Shown piece after piece: positions 37,255 through 49,745 of a stretch of DNA of 64,000 bases; the first letter of the stretch is position 1, and each line of letters begins with the position of its first letter. Made by a program: the position numbers and the translations under genes. The notes below the pieces were generated by a model. The model was not told the origin of the DNA, did no database searches, and was given only the letters and a program-made list of their open reading frames with translations. This DNA comes from Typhlomys cinereus (taxonomy: Eukaryota > Chordata > Mammalia > Rodentia > Platacanthomyidae), in NCBI GenBank assembly GCA_023101885.1, contig JALPQD010000214.1, positions 2,480,001 through 2,544,000 on the forward strand. Reading direction: 5' to 3'.

Positions 37255-37392
37255 CTAATCAGTAGGGCATAAGCATAAATGAAGAGAGGGAAGGAAGGCC
37301 ACAGGAACCAACAGCGTTTGGATGACAGCAAAGAGATTAAACTTCCCAGATAAGCAATGGAACCATACACAGATAATCAATAGAAATGAAGA
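37255..37392 (-). other. Candidate alternative UMAD1 5' exon (138 bases)
   Basis: On the - strand a strong acceptor (TTTTTCTTTTTCAG, ending at 37393) and a donor (ATTAG|GTAGGT) bound 138 bases. Two frames are strongly hydrophobic. One is open up to a TAG exactly at the 3' end; another reads PSFPLFIYAYALLIR and, if spliced to 36809, continues RYLMTKR and stops, but carries a TGA near its 5' end. No start codon supports either. It is either a noncoding exon, a decayed exon, or chance. Confidence 0.2.
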
Positions 37393-37789
37393 CTGAAAAA
37401 GAAAAAGACAAATAATTAAAGAGGCTGAAAGGTCATGAAAACATTAGAATATTCATAAAGGCATACCAATATCTGTTGTATAATTAAATTCATATCATCT
37501 AGGCTGTATGTTAAATTTAAAGTAAAATCCTTCAGAGACTAAGAAGAACACACTATGAGGACTGGGATAGGAAAGAGACACCTCGGCAAAATGAGACGGC
37601 CTGGACAAAAATTAAAGAGAATACAGCTCAATGACTCTTACTTCCATGCAGATGAACTGAGCTAGCAAAAGATGACTGAAACTGTCTCTTTCTGAGGGAC
37701 TGATGGAATAAGATAAGCAAGGGAAGTTTAAGAGATTAAAAGCAGTATAAATATGCCCTTTTGAGGCACATTGCTTACTATGTGTCATA

Positions 37790-38215
37790 GACACCGATGT
37801 CAATTTGACCGTTGAGGGATTGAGCTCTGGGCACATTTGTAGAGAATTGGTAGATGAGTTAAGTTCAGAGCAAACCTGTGGGAGATTATCTAGTTGGTGG
37901 GGAAGGCCCAGCCCATGGTGGATAGGACTAGTCCCCAGGAAGGTAATAAAATACATAAAGCTGGTTGAGGAAGCTGGCATCCTTATGTATACTTGGCCAG
38001 ACATACTGGTTTGGCAAGTAAGGATTATCCCTCTCTTGACTGTTATGTGAATATTATGTGGCCAGTTCCCTTGGCCCTTTGGCGATGGTGTATGCTCGCC
38101 TGCCAACTGGACTAAGAACTGTAACCAGACTATCATAAGAGAAAAAAACCCTGATCCCTTAAGTCGTTTATCAGCAACAATGCAGATGAACTGCTATACT
38201 ATGCTGAGAAATTTA
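37790..38215 (+). mobile_element. Rodent interspersed repeat, family B, copy 2
   Basis: Same orientation and block order as 36285-36715. The 174-codon - strand open frame across it is a repeat artefact. Confidence 0.75.
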
Positions 38216-38399
38216 ATAAAAATACAATGAACTAAATTTCAATATGATTTTTCAAGATAATCTAGAAGTCCAGACATTATGTAAAAGTCTAGTTTTTATA
38301 AGATAAACTCTGATATAATTGGAGTTGGTACTTGTTCAGGGGGAGAAATAAGGAACCAGTTTCATTCTTCTGTATTTGGATATCTAGGTTCCACAGAAC

Positions 38400-38952
38400 T
38401 TTTTGCAAGATGCTTTTTTTTTTTTTTTTTTTTTACTGCTTTTGGGGCATCTTTATAAAAAATCTTGTACATGACATATCTGAGTCCTCAGTTCTAATTA
38501 TTAATTAGTATGTCTCTTTTTGGGCCAGTATCATACTATTTCAATTACTATTGCTTGGTAGTAACCTGAAATCAGATATGGTGAAGCCTCCAGCACTGTT
38601 AGTATTTACTACTCAGGAATGTTTTTAGCTATTTGGAGTCTCCTGTGCTTTCGTAAAAAAAATTTAGATTTGTTTTTTCAATTTCAATAAAGATTAGCAC
38701 TGAGATTTTGATGGGAGAATACAGTGAATCTATAAATTGCTTTTGGGGGGCTGGAGAGGTGGCTCAGGGGTTGAGCCTCTGCCTTGTAGGTGGAAGGTCC
38801 TGAGTTCGGATCCTAGACCCCACATATAGACACCTGGCAGAAGCGGGGGCAGCCTGCGTTTCTGGTCCTGGTAGGGCGGAGCCTGTGAATCCCCGGGCAG
38901 AGTAAACAAGGTGGAGGCGGTCCATGGTGGTTCCCGAATTCGTCTGTGGTTC

Positions 38953-38996
<44 letters not shown>

Positions 38997-39895
38997 TACA
39001 CGCACAATTGAATAATAATAATAAAAACATTTAAAAAGTTGCTTTTGGTAAGAAACTTCTACAAGAAAGAATATATAGGCTCCAGTAAGGACTTCCTGAA
39101 TAGACCCCCCCCATCATCCACAAATTGAGGCCAACAACTGAGAAATGGTACTTCATGAAATTAAAAACTTTCTGCTCAGCAATGGAAATGGTTAATCAAG
39201 CAAAGAGGCAGCCTACAGAATGGGAGAAAAATCTATATACCTGACAGAAGAATGGTGTCTAGAATACAAAAAGAACTTTAAAAAAAAGAAAGAAACTAAG
39301 TAACAACAAAGCACATGAATTAATTAAAAAAGGGGTTAACTGATCTACAGACAGTTCTCAAAAGAAATACAGATGTCCAAGAAATATATTCTAAAAATGT
39401 TAAACACCTTTAACAATCAAGGAATTGCAAATCAAAGCTTTTATGAGATTCCATCTTACCCTAGTCAGAATAGCTATGATTGAAAAACAAATAACAAATG
39501 CTGGAAAGACTATAGGAAAAAGGGAACCCTTAGTCACTGTTGGTGGGAATGTAAACTAGTGCAGCCACTTGAAATCAGTTTGGAGATACCTAAAAAAACT
39601 AGAGACAAAACTATCACATGATCCAATTATACCACTCATGGGAATATTCCCCCCCCCATCTCACTTGCACACCTATGTTCACTGGAGTTCTATTTTAATA
39701 GCAAGGAAATGGAATCAGCCTACATGTCCATCAACTGATGAATTTGTAATGAAAATGGGGTATATATGCACAATGGGATACTATTCAATCATTAAGAAAG
39801 ATGAAATCATGAAATATACAAATAAATAAACAGAAATTATACAGATCCCAAGGGACAAATACCATATGTTCTCTTTTTTATGTAGGTACTAAAAT
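38400..39895 (+). mobile_element. Twin-primed L1 (5' part inverted), split by a SINE
   Basis: 38430-38746 and 39039-about 39054 are antisense L1 ORF2; from about 39055 to 39895 the sequence is sense L1 ORF2 3' end (CAGCCTACAGAATGGGAG, TGGTGGGAATGTAAACTAG, CCATCAACTGATGAATTTG). A more 5' segment inverted beside the 3' segment is the twin-priming signature. A T run (38411-38434) marks the left end. Coding capacity is destroyed. Confidence 0.85.
38737..39048 (+). mobile_element. B2-like SINE, GC-rich subfamily, inserted into L1
   Basis: Body 38747-39038 with 10-bp duplications TTGCTTTTGG at 38737-38746 and 39039-39048. GGCTGGAGAGGTGGCTCAGG head, CGGAGCCTGTGAATCCCCG body, CA tail at 38955-38993 and (AAT)n end. 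Confidence 0.93.
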
Positions 39896-40044
39896 TAAAC
39901 CTTAAGATTTCTGCAGCTTGCAGCCTCTAATCCAGAAGCGAAGCTTCTGGCAACAGAAGGCAGTCATCAGAGAATACTAGATTGTGCAGCACTCAGTCAC
40001 TGGTGGGAGAACCAGTCCTCTCTCATCAAGGATCAGAGTACTTA

Positions 40045-40046
<2 letters not shown>

Positions 40047-40102
<56 letters not shown>

Positions 40103-40327
40103 CAGAGGGCAATGTGTGTCCCTGTGGAGGACCAAGGGTGACTCTGGCAACCATCCTGGATTGTTGTCACCTCCTTTTCACTTTGCTCTGAGATTTCCCA
40201 GGTTCTGCACACCAGGGGAGGAAATGTAGACCTCTGACATTTCTGCTGGTATCTGGACCTGGGATCCAAACTCAGGACCTTCTGCTTGTGAGGCAGAGTC
40301 TTAACCCCTGAGCCATCTCTTCAGCCC
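40047..40327 (-). mobile_element. B2-like SINE with (GT)n end
   Basis: On the + strand: 27 GT repeats (40047-40100), TCAGAGGGCAATGTGTGTCCC, GATTTCCCAGGTTCTG and CCCTGAGCCATCTCTTCAGCCC, i.e. a full copy on the - strand with a long CA tail. Confidence 0.92.
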
Positions 40328-42434
40328 TGGAATTATATTTAATATGTATGTATTGTACACATATCTACATAGTTCTCTTATATACAAGAGTTAGTATTGT
40401 ATACTTTGTAACTTTTTGAAACCTGGTAATAATACATGAGTACACAATACTGTATTCTTTTTTATGACAACATGATAGGACACTATCAGTTATTAACATG
40501 CATGGATGTGCACAACATATAGATACATATCTACTGTAATAAATGGTAAGTAAATTTTAAAAAGATAAAAATGAGTTAAAATTATTTTAGATACTTTACA
40601 GAGTGAATGAACACAATACAAACTGAAAATGGTTCTCTTTTAAACTATTTTAATAACTTGGTAGTTCCCCACTAGATTAATGAGCTCAGGTCTTTGAAAG
40701 ATTTTTATATTCATGAAGTTATCTTCTCTCAAAGTTTATCCTTTAGCATCAGCAAAACCAGCAACTAGGGTCCACTTTTTTTTTTCTATTCCACTTTTCT
40801 GCTTTTGTAGATTTTCAAATATTGATATAACGAGCAAAAATAAAGATATTTGAGATGCAAGACAAGGAAAGACATTTAAATACATGTCACAAATAGGCTC
40901 CACCAAACAGGAAAACAATGAATTGTAAAATTAAAACAGATTTAATTTCTACTTCTTTGATTTATTCACAGGCTAAATAAATCAAAAGAATATCAAACAA
41001 ACTACATTTTCAATCTAGCTGTTTCATTTCTGTTCAAAAAAGAAAAACTATAGGTCTTCAGCACTTCCTATAGTTGTAATAAACTCATCTTAGTGGTTCA
41101 AACAAGATTTTTTTTAATGGATGAAGATTAAACAAAAAAAGAGGGGAGGGGGAGAAGAGAAGTCAAAAACTGTCTGAGAACATTACAATATTGTAAGTTG
41201 TGTTTCATAAACCTTTGCTTTAATTTAAGGACGTACTTCTTAGTTTGGGTTAAAGAAAAGCAAAAGCAAGCAAACAAAAAAACCCAGCTAAATTAAAAGT
41301 CTCATAGCCATTGATTCCACCTGAGTGCTCACAATGCCCCCTTAAATTTTTTTGAAAAAATATTCACTGTCATTCATTTCTTGAGTTGATATTTAAAACT
41401 TTCCATTGAAAATTATACTGGAAAAATTATAAAGGACATTGCAGTTTCTAGCACACGATAAATATTTATATGTCAAAATAAAAACTCTCCTTTAAATTTT
41501 TCTGAAAAAAATCTAAATATCACATTTAATATTCACCATCAAAATACTTTATTCACTTTAAAAATACTTTATGAAGTTATTTTCTAATAATAGAGAGAGA
41601 CTTTTTTTCATTGCTCTTTTTCCTCTTTAAACTTCTATTTTCACTTCAGTTCTAGTCTGGTGTAGCTTGAAATTGAGCTCAAACATATTAGCATAGCTTT
41701 GCAGTATAGCAGTATATACAGAGACGAGCTGGTAGTTTCATATTTTTATTTCTGAAGCAACCAACTAGAATAAATCATAGAAAAAGAAAATCGCATTTCT
41801 ATTTAAACAGGCCCCACTGTCCAGACCATGTGACATTTCCAGCCAGACGAGGTAAAAGGACAGTGACTTGGATACTGTCACTCAACATAAACATGAAGCC
41901 ATTACATGCCATGGAACCTACTGAGACTCTTCTTGTCGCCTCTTGAGCGCTGTGCTGGATTTTAAGCCAGTTTACATCTAAATCTATGGGACAACTATGC
42001 TTCTGTTTCCTTCTGAAAGCAAAGTAAAATCAAGCAGCACATAACAACCTCCCTTGTAGGAGAGGCTGTGTTCCATGTGAAACTCCTAACCTTTTCACTT
42101 GTCACCTGAATGGAAAGTGACATCATGTGAATATATAACAGGCATTAAAAACTGAAGACGTTTGATTTAATGAAACTTACTTCCCTAATGTGACCTTATA
42201 GATGCTTTTAGCAAAATGAGAATTCAACACACCATTTTTAGCCAAAAAAGAACGTTTAAAATACTTAAAAGTTGGAAAATCATGAACTAAAAGTTAGAAC
42301 AAGCTATGTTCTAAGAGAGAACAAAAGAGATTCAGAGAACTTTCAAGTTTAAGAATTTGTTCTTGATCTTACAGAGGTTTGGTTTGGTCTGAATAACTGT
42401 CATAAATTCTTATTTTACTTTATACTAATTAAAA
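40328..42434. other. Intronic sequence, nothing recognised
   Basis: Longest repeat-poor stretch of the intron, AT-rich. A GAGGGGAGGGGGAGAAGAG purine patch at about 41140-41160. No gene supported. Confidence 0.45.
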
Positions 42435-42529
42435 GGACAGGAAAGGTTTTTCAGAAATGGGACCTGTGAATCCAAACACCACTAACCTTTACACACAATA
42501 CAGGAAATCCTAGGTTAAAAAGAGTACTG

Positions 42530-42670
42530 GAAGAGGGCCAGCAAGATGGATCCTCAAGTACAGCACTCATCATGCAAGCCTGAAAATGGCAGTTCCAGCT
42601 CCAAGCCCAGGGTAGGAAAGAAGCCACTCCAAAATCTCTCAAGCTCTCCCTCCCCCCAATATTTTTGGCT
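42530..42670 (+). mobile_element. Worn tRNA-headed SINE
   Basis: GGGCCAGCAAGATGGATCCTC, GCCTGAAAATGGCAGTTCC: the layout of an old SINE head. Low certainty. Confidence 0.35.
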
Positions 42671-45360
42671 TATTTATAGGAAAATGAGCGTCAGGCATCA
42701 GATGGAGTGCTTACAAAATAAAGAACTTATCATCACATTACAGTAATTATGACAGATTCTAACATGTTTAACAGCTGCCCACTATCCAAGGTGAGGTATC
42801 CCTTATCTTATGTGTCTGCTGTGTATTCTGTTCATTGTATCCTCTACGCACCAGATGTTCTCCACTGAGCCAGTTCCTAAGGGCAAAACTTTCCTCTAGT
42901 AAAGATCACGGCATTGGAGTAAAAGGATTCCTTCCTTCACTAATAGCTACCAATAGCTTCATCTCAGAGGCAGAGCAGAGTGCTGCAAATAAAGCAATTG
43001 TTGGAGTGGAATATAAGACTTCACCTGTGACCTATGAACACACTGCCTTCTTCTCAGTAAAGACAGACAGTACGGATAAGGACAGTTGTGTCACAGTGCG
43101 CTAAGGAAGTGCACCATCACCTATAATGTGCTGCATTTCAATCATCTACTTTAAAACAAAATAAAACTTCTCTTTTTGATTCTGTGCAAGTAAAAACCAC
43201 CACTTTTTCTATAGACAGATGCTAAATGTTAGGAGAGACATGGAAATATAAAAAGAAAAGTTACTGACTTTTGAGAAATTATAAATTGCATTTACAATTC
43301 AACACTTGTATCCCAATCACTAGCTGAGGAGATAATTCACAGAGTTTAATGTCATCCTGATCTTCTAATAATATAATAACATATGCTTATGTTTTAGGAA
43401 AGTTATAAGCATAATTCTAATCAATGCCAATAATAAACAGCTTTACTTTGGGCATAAATAACACTTTGACAGTACAACTCTAAAACTAAAAAGTAAACAT
43501 AAGCAATTTCAGGCAGTTCAAACACAAAGCACCTCCCAGAAATAGCAAATATCTGAGACAAAATAAATATATGTACGAATGTCCTGTGTGAGAATAAAAT
43601 CTCATGGGTTAGCTATGATAGCTGGACCTAATCCATTAGGCTATTATTACAGAAAAGGCTCTGTTAGGTGGTCTATCATCAAAGAACCACAAACTGGTCC
43701 AAATTCTCCAATTCACTCAGAGTCCTTACATCCTGAGTCACAGAAGGACCAATCAATGGCCTAGTACAGCCATACATAGTGTGTCTATTAGGCACTTGAA
43801 CTGACTAACTTTCAGGACCAGACAGAGAAACAAAAAGCTGCCAGCAATAGACAGACTAAAGTTACTTCATCTACCTGGTCTCCATGTCAGTAACACATCA
43901 CCAGAATGAGATCAAAATAAGCAAGGGAAGATATAAATTCAAAGACAACAAGACCATCTCTCTAGGGACACTTTTACTGAAACTGAAAATGTAGAAAATA
44001 TCTTATTAAACCTCAAGTGATGTATATGAAGAAATTATTTCTCATGTCCAAGGTGCTAAAAAGAATAAGGCAAATTATGACTCAGATTTAGGACCGCCTC
44101 AAGACAATTCCATGACACTTTCTTCCCCATGGAGAAGCAGTGTGAATTTTCTTTCTGCCTTCACTATCTCAGTGTTCATTACCAGCAAGCTGTTCCACAG
44201 ATACTTAAGGACAGTCTAGCCATCACAACGGCACTGGTTCTATTAAGTGTAGTTTTAACAAATCACTGTAACTGGTATATACATGGCTTTATTTGATGAT
44301 TGTCCCAATAATTTTCTAAGACTTGGCTATTTCCTATGTTAATAAAGTGCAAATCTAAGAGTTAGTAACTTGTCCAAGCTACTTAAAAACATCCAGAATT
44401 TAATCCAGATCTGCTTGTTCCAGTATTTATATTTTTCGTGCTATGCCACTTATTCTTTATTCAAGCAGGGGGTCACTTATCCAGCACACGTGTTCCTTTC
44501 CTAGTCTGTTATCTCAGGAAAAACTGTGATGGCCTAGCCCAATGCTAGAAGCAGAACTGTATTTCCTTGATTTCACTTTCTCTCCTTTACTCCACTAACC
44601 AATAACTACCAACCACTAACTCCAACAACTTCTTAATACTTTAGGAAACATTTTGGTTTTTGCTGTCCCTGTCACCACAGAGTTTTGCTCACCAACATCT
44701 TCAGTATAGATTATAGTAACCTCTCCAAGTTCCATGCAACACAATGGATTCTCAGTACCCAAGTTTGTATCCAATCCTCTTTCACACCACACCTATCTGG
44801 GAAATATGACCATGTTCAGAACAAAATTGGTGACAAATTAGATTTCCCAAAGAGACTGGTACGCATGTCTACTTAAACGATGATGAAGTGAGGAAGCAAC
44901 AACATTTGGCTACAGAGAAGACAATTTAGATTCTGATAGCTTTCACAATATTTTCCTGGCTCTTCTGAAGTCAGTAACTTTGAATTACTCAGGTCAGTCC
45001 AGAATTCTAATCTGATCTGTGCCCTTCCTTCTGACTTCAAATGTTAAACTGGAAGATGGATACCATTCAAATGCCCACTGGCAGAAAATAGACAAAATAA
45101 AGTATTATCCATACAACATATTGTTATTCCACATTAAGATACAATGTAACTCTGATGATATAATGTAACTACAACATAAGCCTTAACCACACTACTAAAT
45201 AGAAGTATTAACTTTCTTTTTCTATAAGGGCTCACAGCTAACACATTGTTTCAGTCACAGAAGAGACTTTGGATTGCTGATCAGTGTTAAGACTATGGGG
45301 ACTTTTAAAAGTTATACTAAATGACCTTCCATTAGAAGTGGCCATAACCTTTTGAGGTTC
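42671..45360. other. Intronic sequence, nothing recognised
   Basis: Short open frames (for example 42835-43104 on the + strand) show no family similarity or splice logic. Confidence 0.4.
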
Positions 45361-45364
45361 AAGA

Positions 45365-45560
45365 GGAGGTTGTTCTAGTTTGTATCTCTGAAATACCCCC
45401 TACAGGTTCACATGTCTGAGCAAGGTGATATTCTGGGAAGTTGAAACATAGGGGAGGGGGGAAGAAGGGGGAGACACAGAGTATTCCCCTAGGGCAAGGC
45501 ATCCTAGTAAAAGAATTAAACGGTACATAGATATCAGCAAATGAAAGGTAACATCAAAGG
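45365..45560 (+). mobile_element. Possible LTR-like repeat fragment
   Basis: TTCTAGTTTGTATCTCTGAAAT, CCCCTACAGGTTCACATGTC resembles the 5' end of family A repeats. 45561-46370 shows nothing recognised. Confidence 0.35.
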
Positions 45561-46374
45561 AGAAAGTACAAACCTCGACAAAGGGAAGCGCCCAGGAGGC
45601 AGTCACCTGGAGTTGCATTAAGAGATCTGGGCAGAGCACAGGATTTGGTCCATTGATGAGCTTCTGGCTAGCCATGTCCACCATAGGCATTTCCGTATCA
45701 TGGTGTAAACAATTATAACATCTGTTGGAAATGGTTTATCACGGTGCTCTTCTCCAGGACACGTGTTCTTAAGACTTCTAGCTGCTTGTTTTTCTCTCTC
45801 CCCATTACAGAGCAGGATGCCAGCCTGACCTAGAACAGGTCTTTGGGAGGACACCTGACACAAGCACGCTTGGGTATGAAATGGCAGGAAAATTCCAACT
45901 TCTACAGCTAACTTCTCAACGTGCTTAACTAGCACCACAATTTATCAATACAGTGTACATTATTACAAGGATAAATCAGGTTTCAGAGACATCATATCTC
46001 ATTTCAATCTATGTAAAATGCTAGAATATTTTAAAATGTCTTTTTGTAAATGGTTAAGCAAATAAATAAATGACAAAAAAAATCACAAGCACCATAACAA
46101 GGTTTAAGATTAAGTAAGCAAAGCTTAAAAATAAATACTTAGAAATAAAGTTAAAATTAAGCTAATTTGTTTATCTAAAGGAATTTCCTCATCTTCCTTG
46201 TGGTAAGATATATGGGCTCCCATCCTTGGGTTGACACCATCAAATTTTTTGCTTCAATTTGCTCCTTCAACTACATGTCCTCCATGTGTACTTCTCTACC
46301 TTTTGTTAAAACTTAAAAGATTCTCCAATAACCATCCCAGAACCAGACTTCAAAACCAGAGACCCCCATTTGAC

Positions 46375-46680
46375 AAATCTCAGCCAGAGATCCCTCCCTA
46401 AAACCATATCTCTCACCATAAAGTCAGAGATACCAACTTAAAGTTAGAGACCCTATCATAGACTACTACCAGAGACTCTACCCAATAATTTGTTAATTTG
46501 ATAAAGGTCAAACCCAAAATCCCTTCTCCCTGCACTCCACTATAAAAGCTCACACCCTTGGCTCTAAGTGAGCAGTCATTTCCATCTGGATGCTGCTCCC
46601 TGGAGGGAATAAACTTCAGTCTACCTGGATGAAGCTTGGGTTCATGTTCTATCTCCCACACTTGCCCCTTATTCTGTCTT
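46375..46680 (+). mobile_element. Solo LTR candidate
   Basis: A TATAAAAG box at about 46542, AATAAAC at 46610 and a terminal CCTGGATGAAGCTTGGGTTC stretch give promoter/polyadenylation spacing typical of an endogenous retrovirus LTR. Upstream are repeated CAGAGACC-type motifs. No internal viral genes nearby. Confidence 0.55.
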
Positions 46681-47155
46681 CCTCTCTTTTTCTAACACAT
46701 GCACTGCTTGTTCATTTGATATTTGATAATGTTGTGCTATCTACTTACATGTATATGTTCTAAATAAGACAATGCAAAGGTTTTCAGCTAACTTGCATTT
46801 TCTGAGGTCAATTTATCAGTTAATCAAGCTAGAACAAAAAATATTTCTAAGCAATAATTCATCTGTACATTTGGCTCTAAAGGATGCTTATGAATTGCAT
46901 TTTAGATACAGCCTCTAACATTCTAACTTAATTGACAGATGATAAACCTGAGTAAGAGCAACAAAATCTTGGATTTCAAATTATATATTCATAAACTACT
47001 GTATGTGTACTGTATGTGATTAGGTATTTATGTATTTTTATCATTTACATAGTACCAAATTAGTTTATAAGTATATAGATTACAATTGCCAAATTGAGTC
47101 CAAATCTTTGGCTCAAAATATAATTAGAATTGGTTAAAAAAAAATTCAGCTTTAG

Positions 47156-47290
47156 TAGGCTATTGCAGTTAGCCTGCATGGTTGCTGATAAATAACCATC
47201 AAAAAGCTTTAAGGGAACAAGGGATTTATTTTCTTTTACGATTACTGGTTACAGTTTAAGGTCAAAATTAAATACCCTAAGATGAAGCTA
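47156..47290 (-). mobile_element. Rodent interspersed repeat, family B, 3' fragment
   Basis: GTTAGCCTGCATGGTTGCTG, ATAAATAACCATCAAAAAGC and TTAAGGGAACAAGGGATTT are the reverse of the 3' end of the repeat at 36285-36715. 46681-47155 and 47291-47985 show nothing recognised. Confidence 0.7.
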
Positions 47291-47985
47291 ATGGCTAGTT
47301 CTCTGAATGTGAACATAAGGTTTTAACTAATGTCAAGCTGACCTGAAAGCAAATTTTACAAATATAATGCCTGTTTCCCTCGCTATTACCTTCACCTCAT
47401 TAGGTCACACAGTGAAATTGATAAACTTTATGTATAATATTTCTATCACAAATCACATGTAAATGTTGTGTCAGACACAAAGGAGAGGAGTTTCTTAATG
47501 ACTCTGTCAGCTAGCTATTTCTTTCTCCTGACTGTTACCCTATTACTCAGCTTCATCTACATTAAATACTAGGAATGAGCCTTCCACATGGGATATTATA
47601 TAATGATATATGGCCCCTGAATGCAAAAAAATGTGCTGCTTGGCTAACAGGAAGAACTGTGAATGTACAGTCTTGAACAGAAGTTGCTACACATATAAGA
47701 CTGATTGATTTGACTACAGCATCAACAAAATGAAAAGATCTAGAATGTTGCAAGTACAGTACCTGATTATCTTGGGACCATCCTTAGGCCCCTTAATCGC
47801 CATGTATTGCCTCTACATGCGACCCAACATCCTGGTGACTATTAGTACATTCTTTGAAATGTACAACCAGAACTCCTGGTTTCCATCAACCAGAGGTGAT
47901 ATTAGGTAAACTAAACTAGGAAATTAACAAATTCGGTATAGTCTCTTCCTTCCTACCTTTCTCGTTTATGCAATTTGTTGGGCTC

Positions 47986-48362
47986 TTGATAATAATAAAG
48001 CTTTTAGTCCTTATAATGGTTACTTTTGTGTGTTTCTGTGAGACAACACTGAGGCTCAGAAAACTTAATGGGAGAAAGGGAGATTTATTCAGCTTATGGC
48101 CCAGAGGGGAGATAGTCTTTTCATGGAGAAGGTGGCATGGCCCCTGTAGCCAAAGCTGAAGGCTAAGTCACTGCAAACATCTTGAAGGCTGAGAGCTATA
48201 AGACTGACTGTTGCAAAAAGACACTTTTCCAGAAAGTAAGGTGGGACTAATACACCTCAAGGCCCACCACCTGTGACCACCATCCTTCAGTAAGGCTCTA
48301 CCTCTCAAAGGTGCCGACCCTCCCAAACGAGAGTGTGGGGCACACAATTCAAACCATGACAG
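47986..48362 (+). repeat. Interspersed repeat, possibly LTR-derived
   Basis: GGAGATTTATTCAGCTTATGGC, AGTCACTGCAAACATC, CCACCACCTGTGACCACC and CACAATTCAAACCATGACAG resemble an old mammalian repeat ending ...CATATTCAAACCATAGCAG. Family not certain. Confidence 0.45.
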
Positions 48363-48409
48363 TCCTTATTAGGCAGTTTTAAAGTATCCATGTTAAGAGA
48401 TCTCTGAGT

Positions 48410-49025
48410 TAGGATTACATTGAAGGCACACAGCCTATCTTGAAGGGACATACCCTACTAATCTGGAGGAAAAGATTTTAACCTTCTCAACATAAAGTCA
48501 TCAACTTCCCCCAATGCTGTTTATGAAAGTAAATGAAGATTAGTTCTCCACCTTACGTAAACCCTACCAAGGTCAGCCACAAGATTAACTAAGTTCGATC
48601 CAATATGAACAGACCAATGAGATGTAGACATCAAAAGCTCTAATCAGGTTTGTTAAAATCAGAGCTAACCAAACGAGGAAAAGCCACTTCCAATCCCCCT
48701 CCCCCAAACCCTAACTAAGACTATAAATAACCCTGACCCTGACGGCCATCTTTGGCCCTCTTGCTCCTCAAGGATTCCATGCCTGGAGTCTGAGTTTTAG
48801 GGGGCTCCCTTGCCCCTCATGGACGCATATCTGTGAGTTCCTTTTGGACTTTCTTGCCCCTTGTGGATTCATGTCCATGAGTTCAGTTCTTTTTCTCCTC
48901 TAAAAAACTGTCTTAATCCTCTGTGTGTGTTCACAGTTCATACTTGGACTCCCGAACACAAGAACCTGGACACGTGTAAGACCCCAGAGAGAACCCAAAA
49001 CATTTTGTCAAGCACAGTCAGAAGA
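48410..49025 (+). mobile_element. LTR, family C, copy 1
   Basis: GACCAATGAGATGTAGACATC, a CTATAAATAACCC TATA-like box at about 48721, CTCTTGCTCC..., CTTAATCCTCTGTG and a 3' end CAAGAACCTGGACACGTG with ACCCCAGAGAGAACCC. Layout of a retroviral LTR (U3 TATA, R, U5). No gag, pol or env sequence beside it. Confidence 0.65.
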
Positions 49026-49299
49026 TCAAAACTCTCTATTACATTTACTAGGACCTTGCTTACTTAATCTTCTTCTAAAACAAGTTCACAAAACCTCCAG
49101 ATGATGGGTCAACAGAACCCCATCTATGGTGGACCCCTAGACCATCTCAACACTTGCAATGAGGATATTTGACAGTTACTCTTTTTCATCCCCATTCAGC
49201 ACCAAGCAGTCATACGTGCCATAACCCCTCCTCCCTCATGGATGGTGGGAGGAATAAAAAAGATAGTTTTTATTAGGCGCCAAGAATAGCTAGGAAGAA

Positions 49300-49745
49300 A
49301 CTGTGGGAACCACACTCACCACACAATTCCGGGAATGGACTTAAATTCCCCACCATTCTTCCAAGTAGATAAGTTCCTCATCTTTAGAAAAAGAAGCAAC
49401 TTAGTCACCAAAGGCCAACAACCAACATAAATGGACCAATCAGACACAAAAGCACTAAAAATGCCCAAAGAAACTAACCCATTAAAAAAAAGCTACTTTT
49501 TAAGCCTGCCTAGCCCTATAAACACCCTAACCCTCGTTACCTTCCTATGACTTATTCTTGCACCTCTCAGATTAAGCATCTGAGTTTCCTTTCTTCCGAT
49601 CTCTCTCCCCCTCTCACATACACACTCGCACACACTCTCTCACACACACTTGCACACTCAAAACATCCTGTTTTTCTCCGTATGTTCTAGTTTCAACCTT
49701 TGACTCTTGGACGCAAGAACCCCAGAAAGAAATCCAATTTTAAAA
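49300..49745 (+). mobile_element. LTR, family C, copy 2
   Basis: GGACCAATCAGACACAAAAGC, CCTATAAACACCCTAACCC, TCTGAGTTTCC and the 3' end CGCAAGAACCCCAGAAAG parallel copy 1 in order but are clearly diverged. A (CACA)n/(CTCT)n patch lies at 49605-49660. The spacer between the two copies is under 300 bases. Confidence 0.65.

Noticed and set aside
37612..38136. 174-codon - strand open frame
   Set aside because: Lies across family B interspersed repeat copy 2; related broken frames occur in copy 1 at 36285-36715.
39569..39829. 86-codon + strand open frame
   Set aside because: A surviving piece of L1 ORF2 near its 3' end within the twin-primed L1, not an independent gene.
48410..49745. Two LTRs as the ends of one provirus
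   Set aside because: The copies are clearly diverged and the spacer is under 300 bases without any gag, pol or env similarity; two solo insertions or fragments explain it better.
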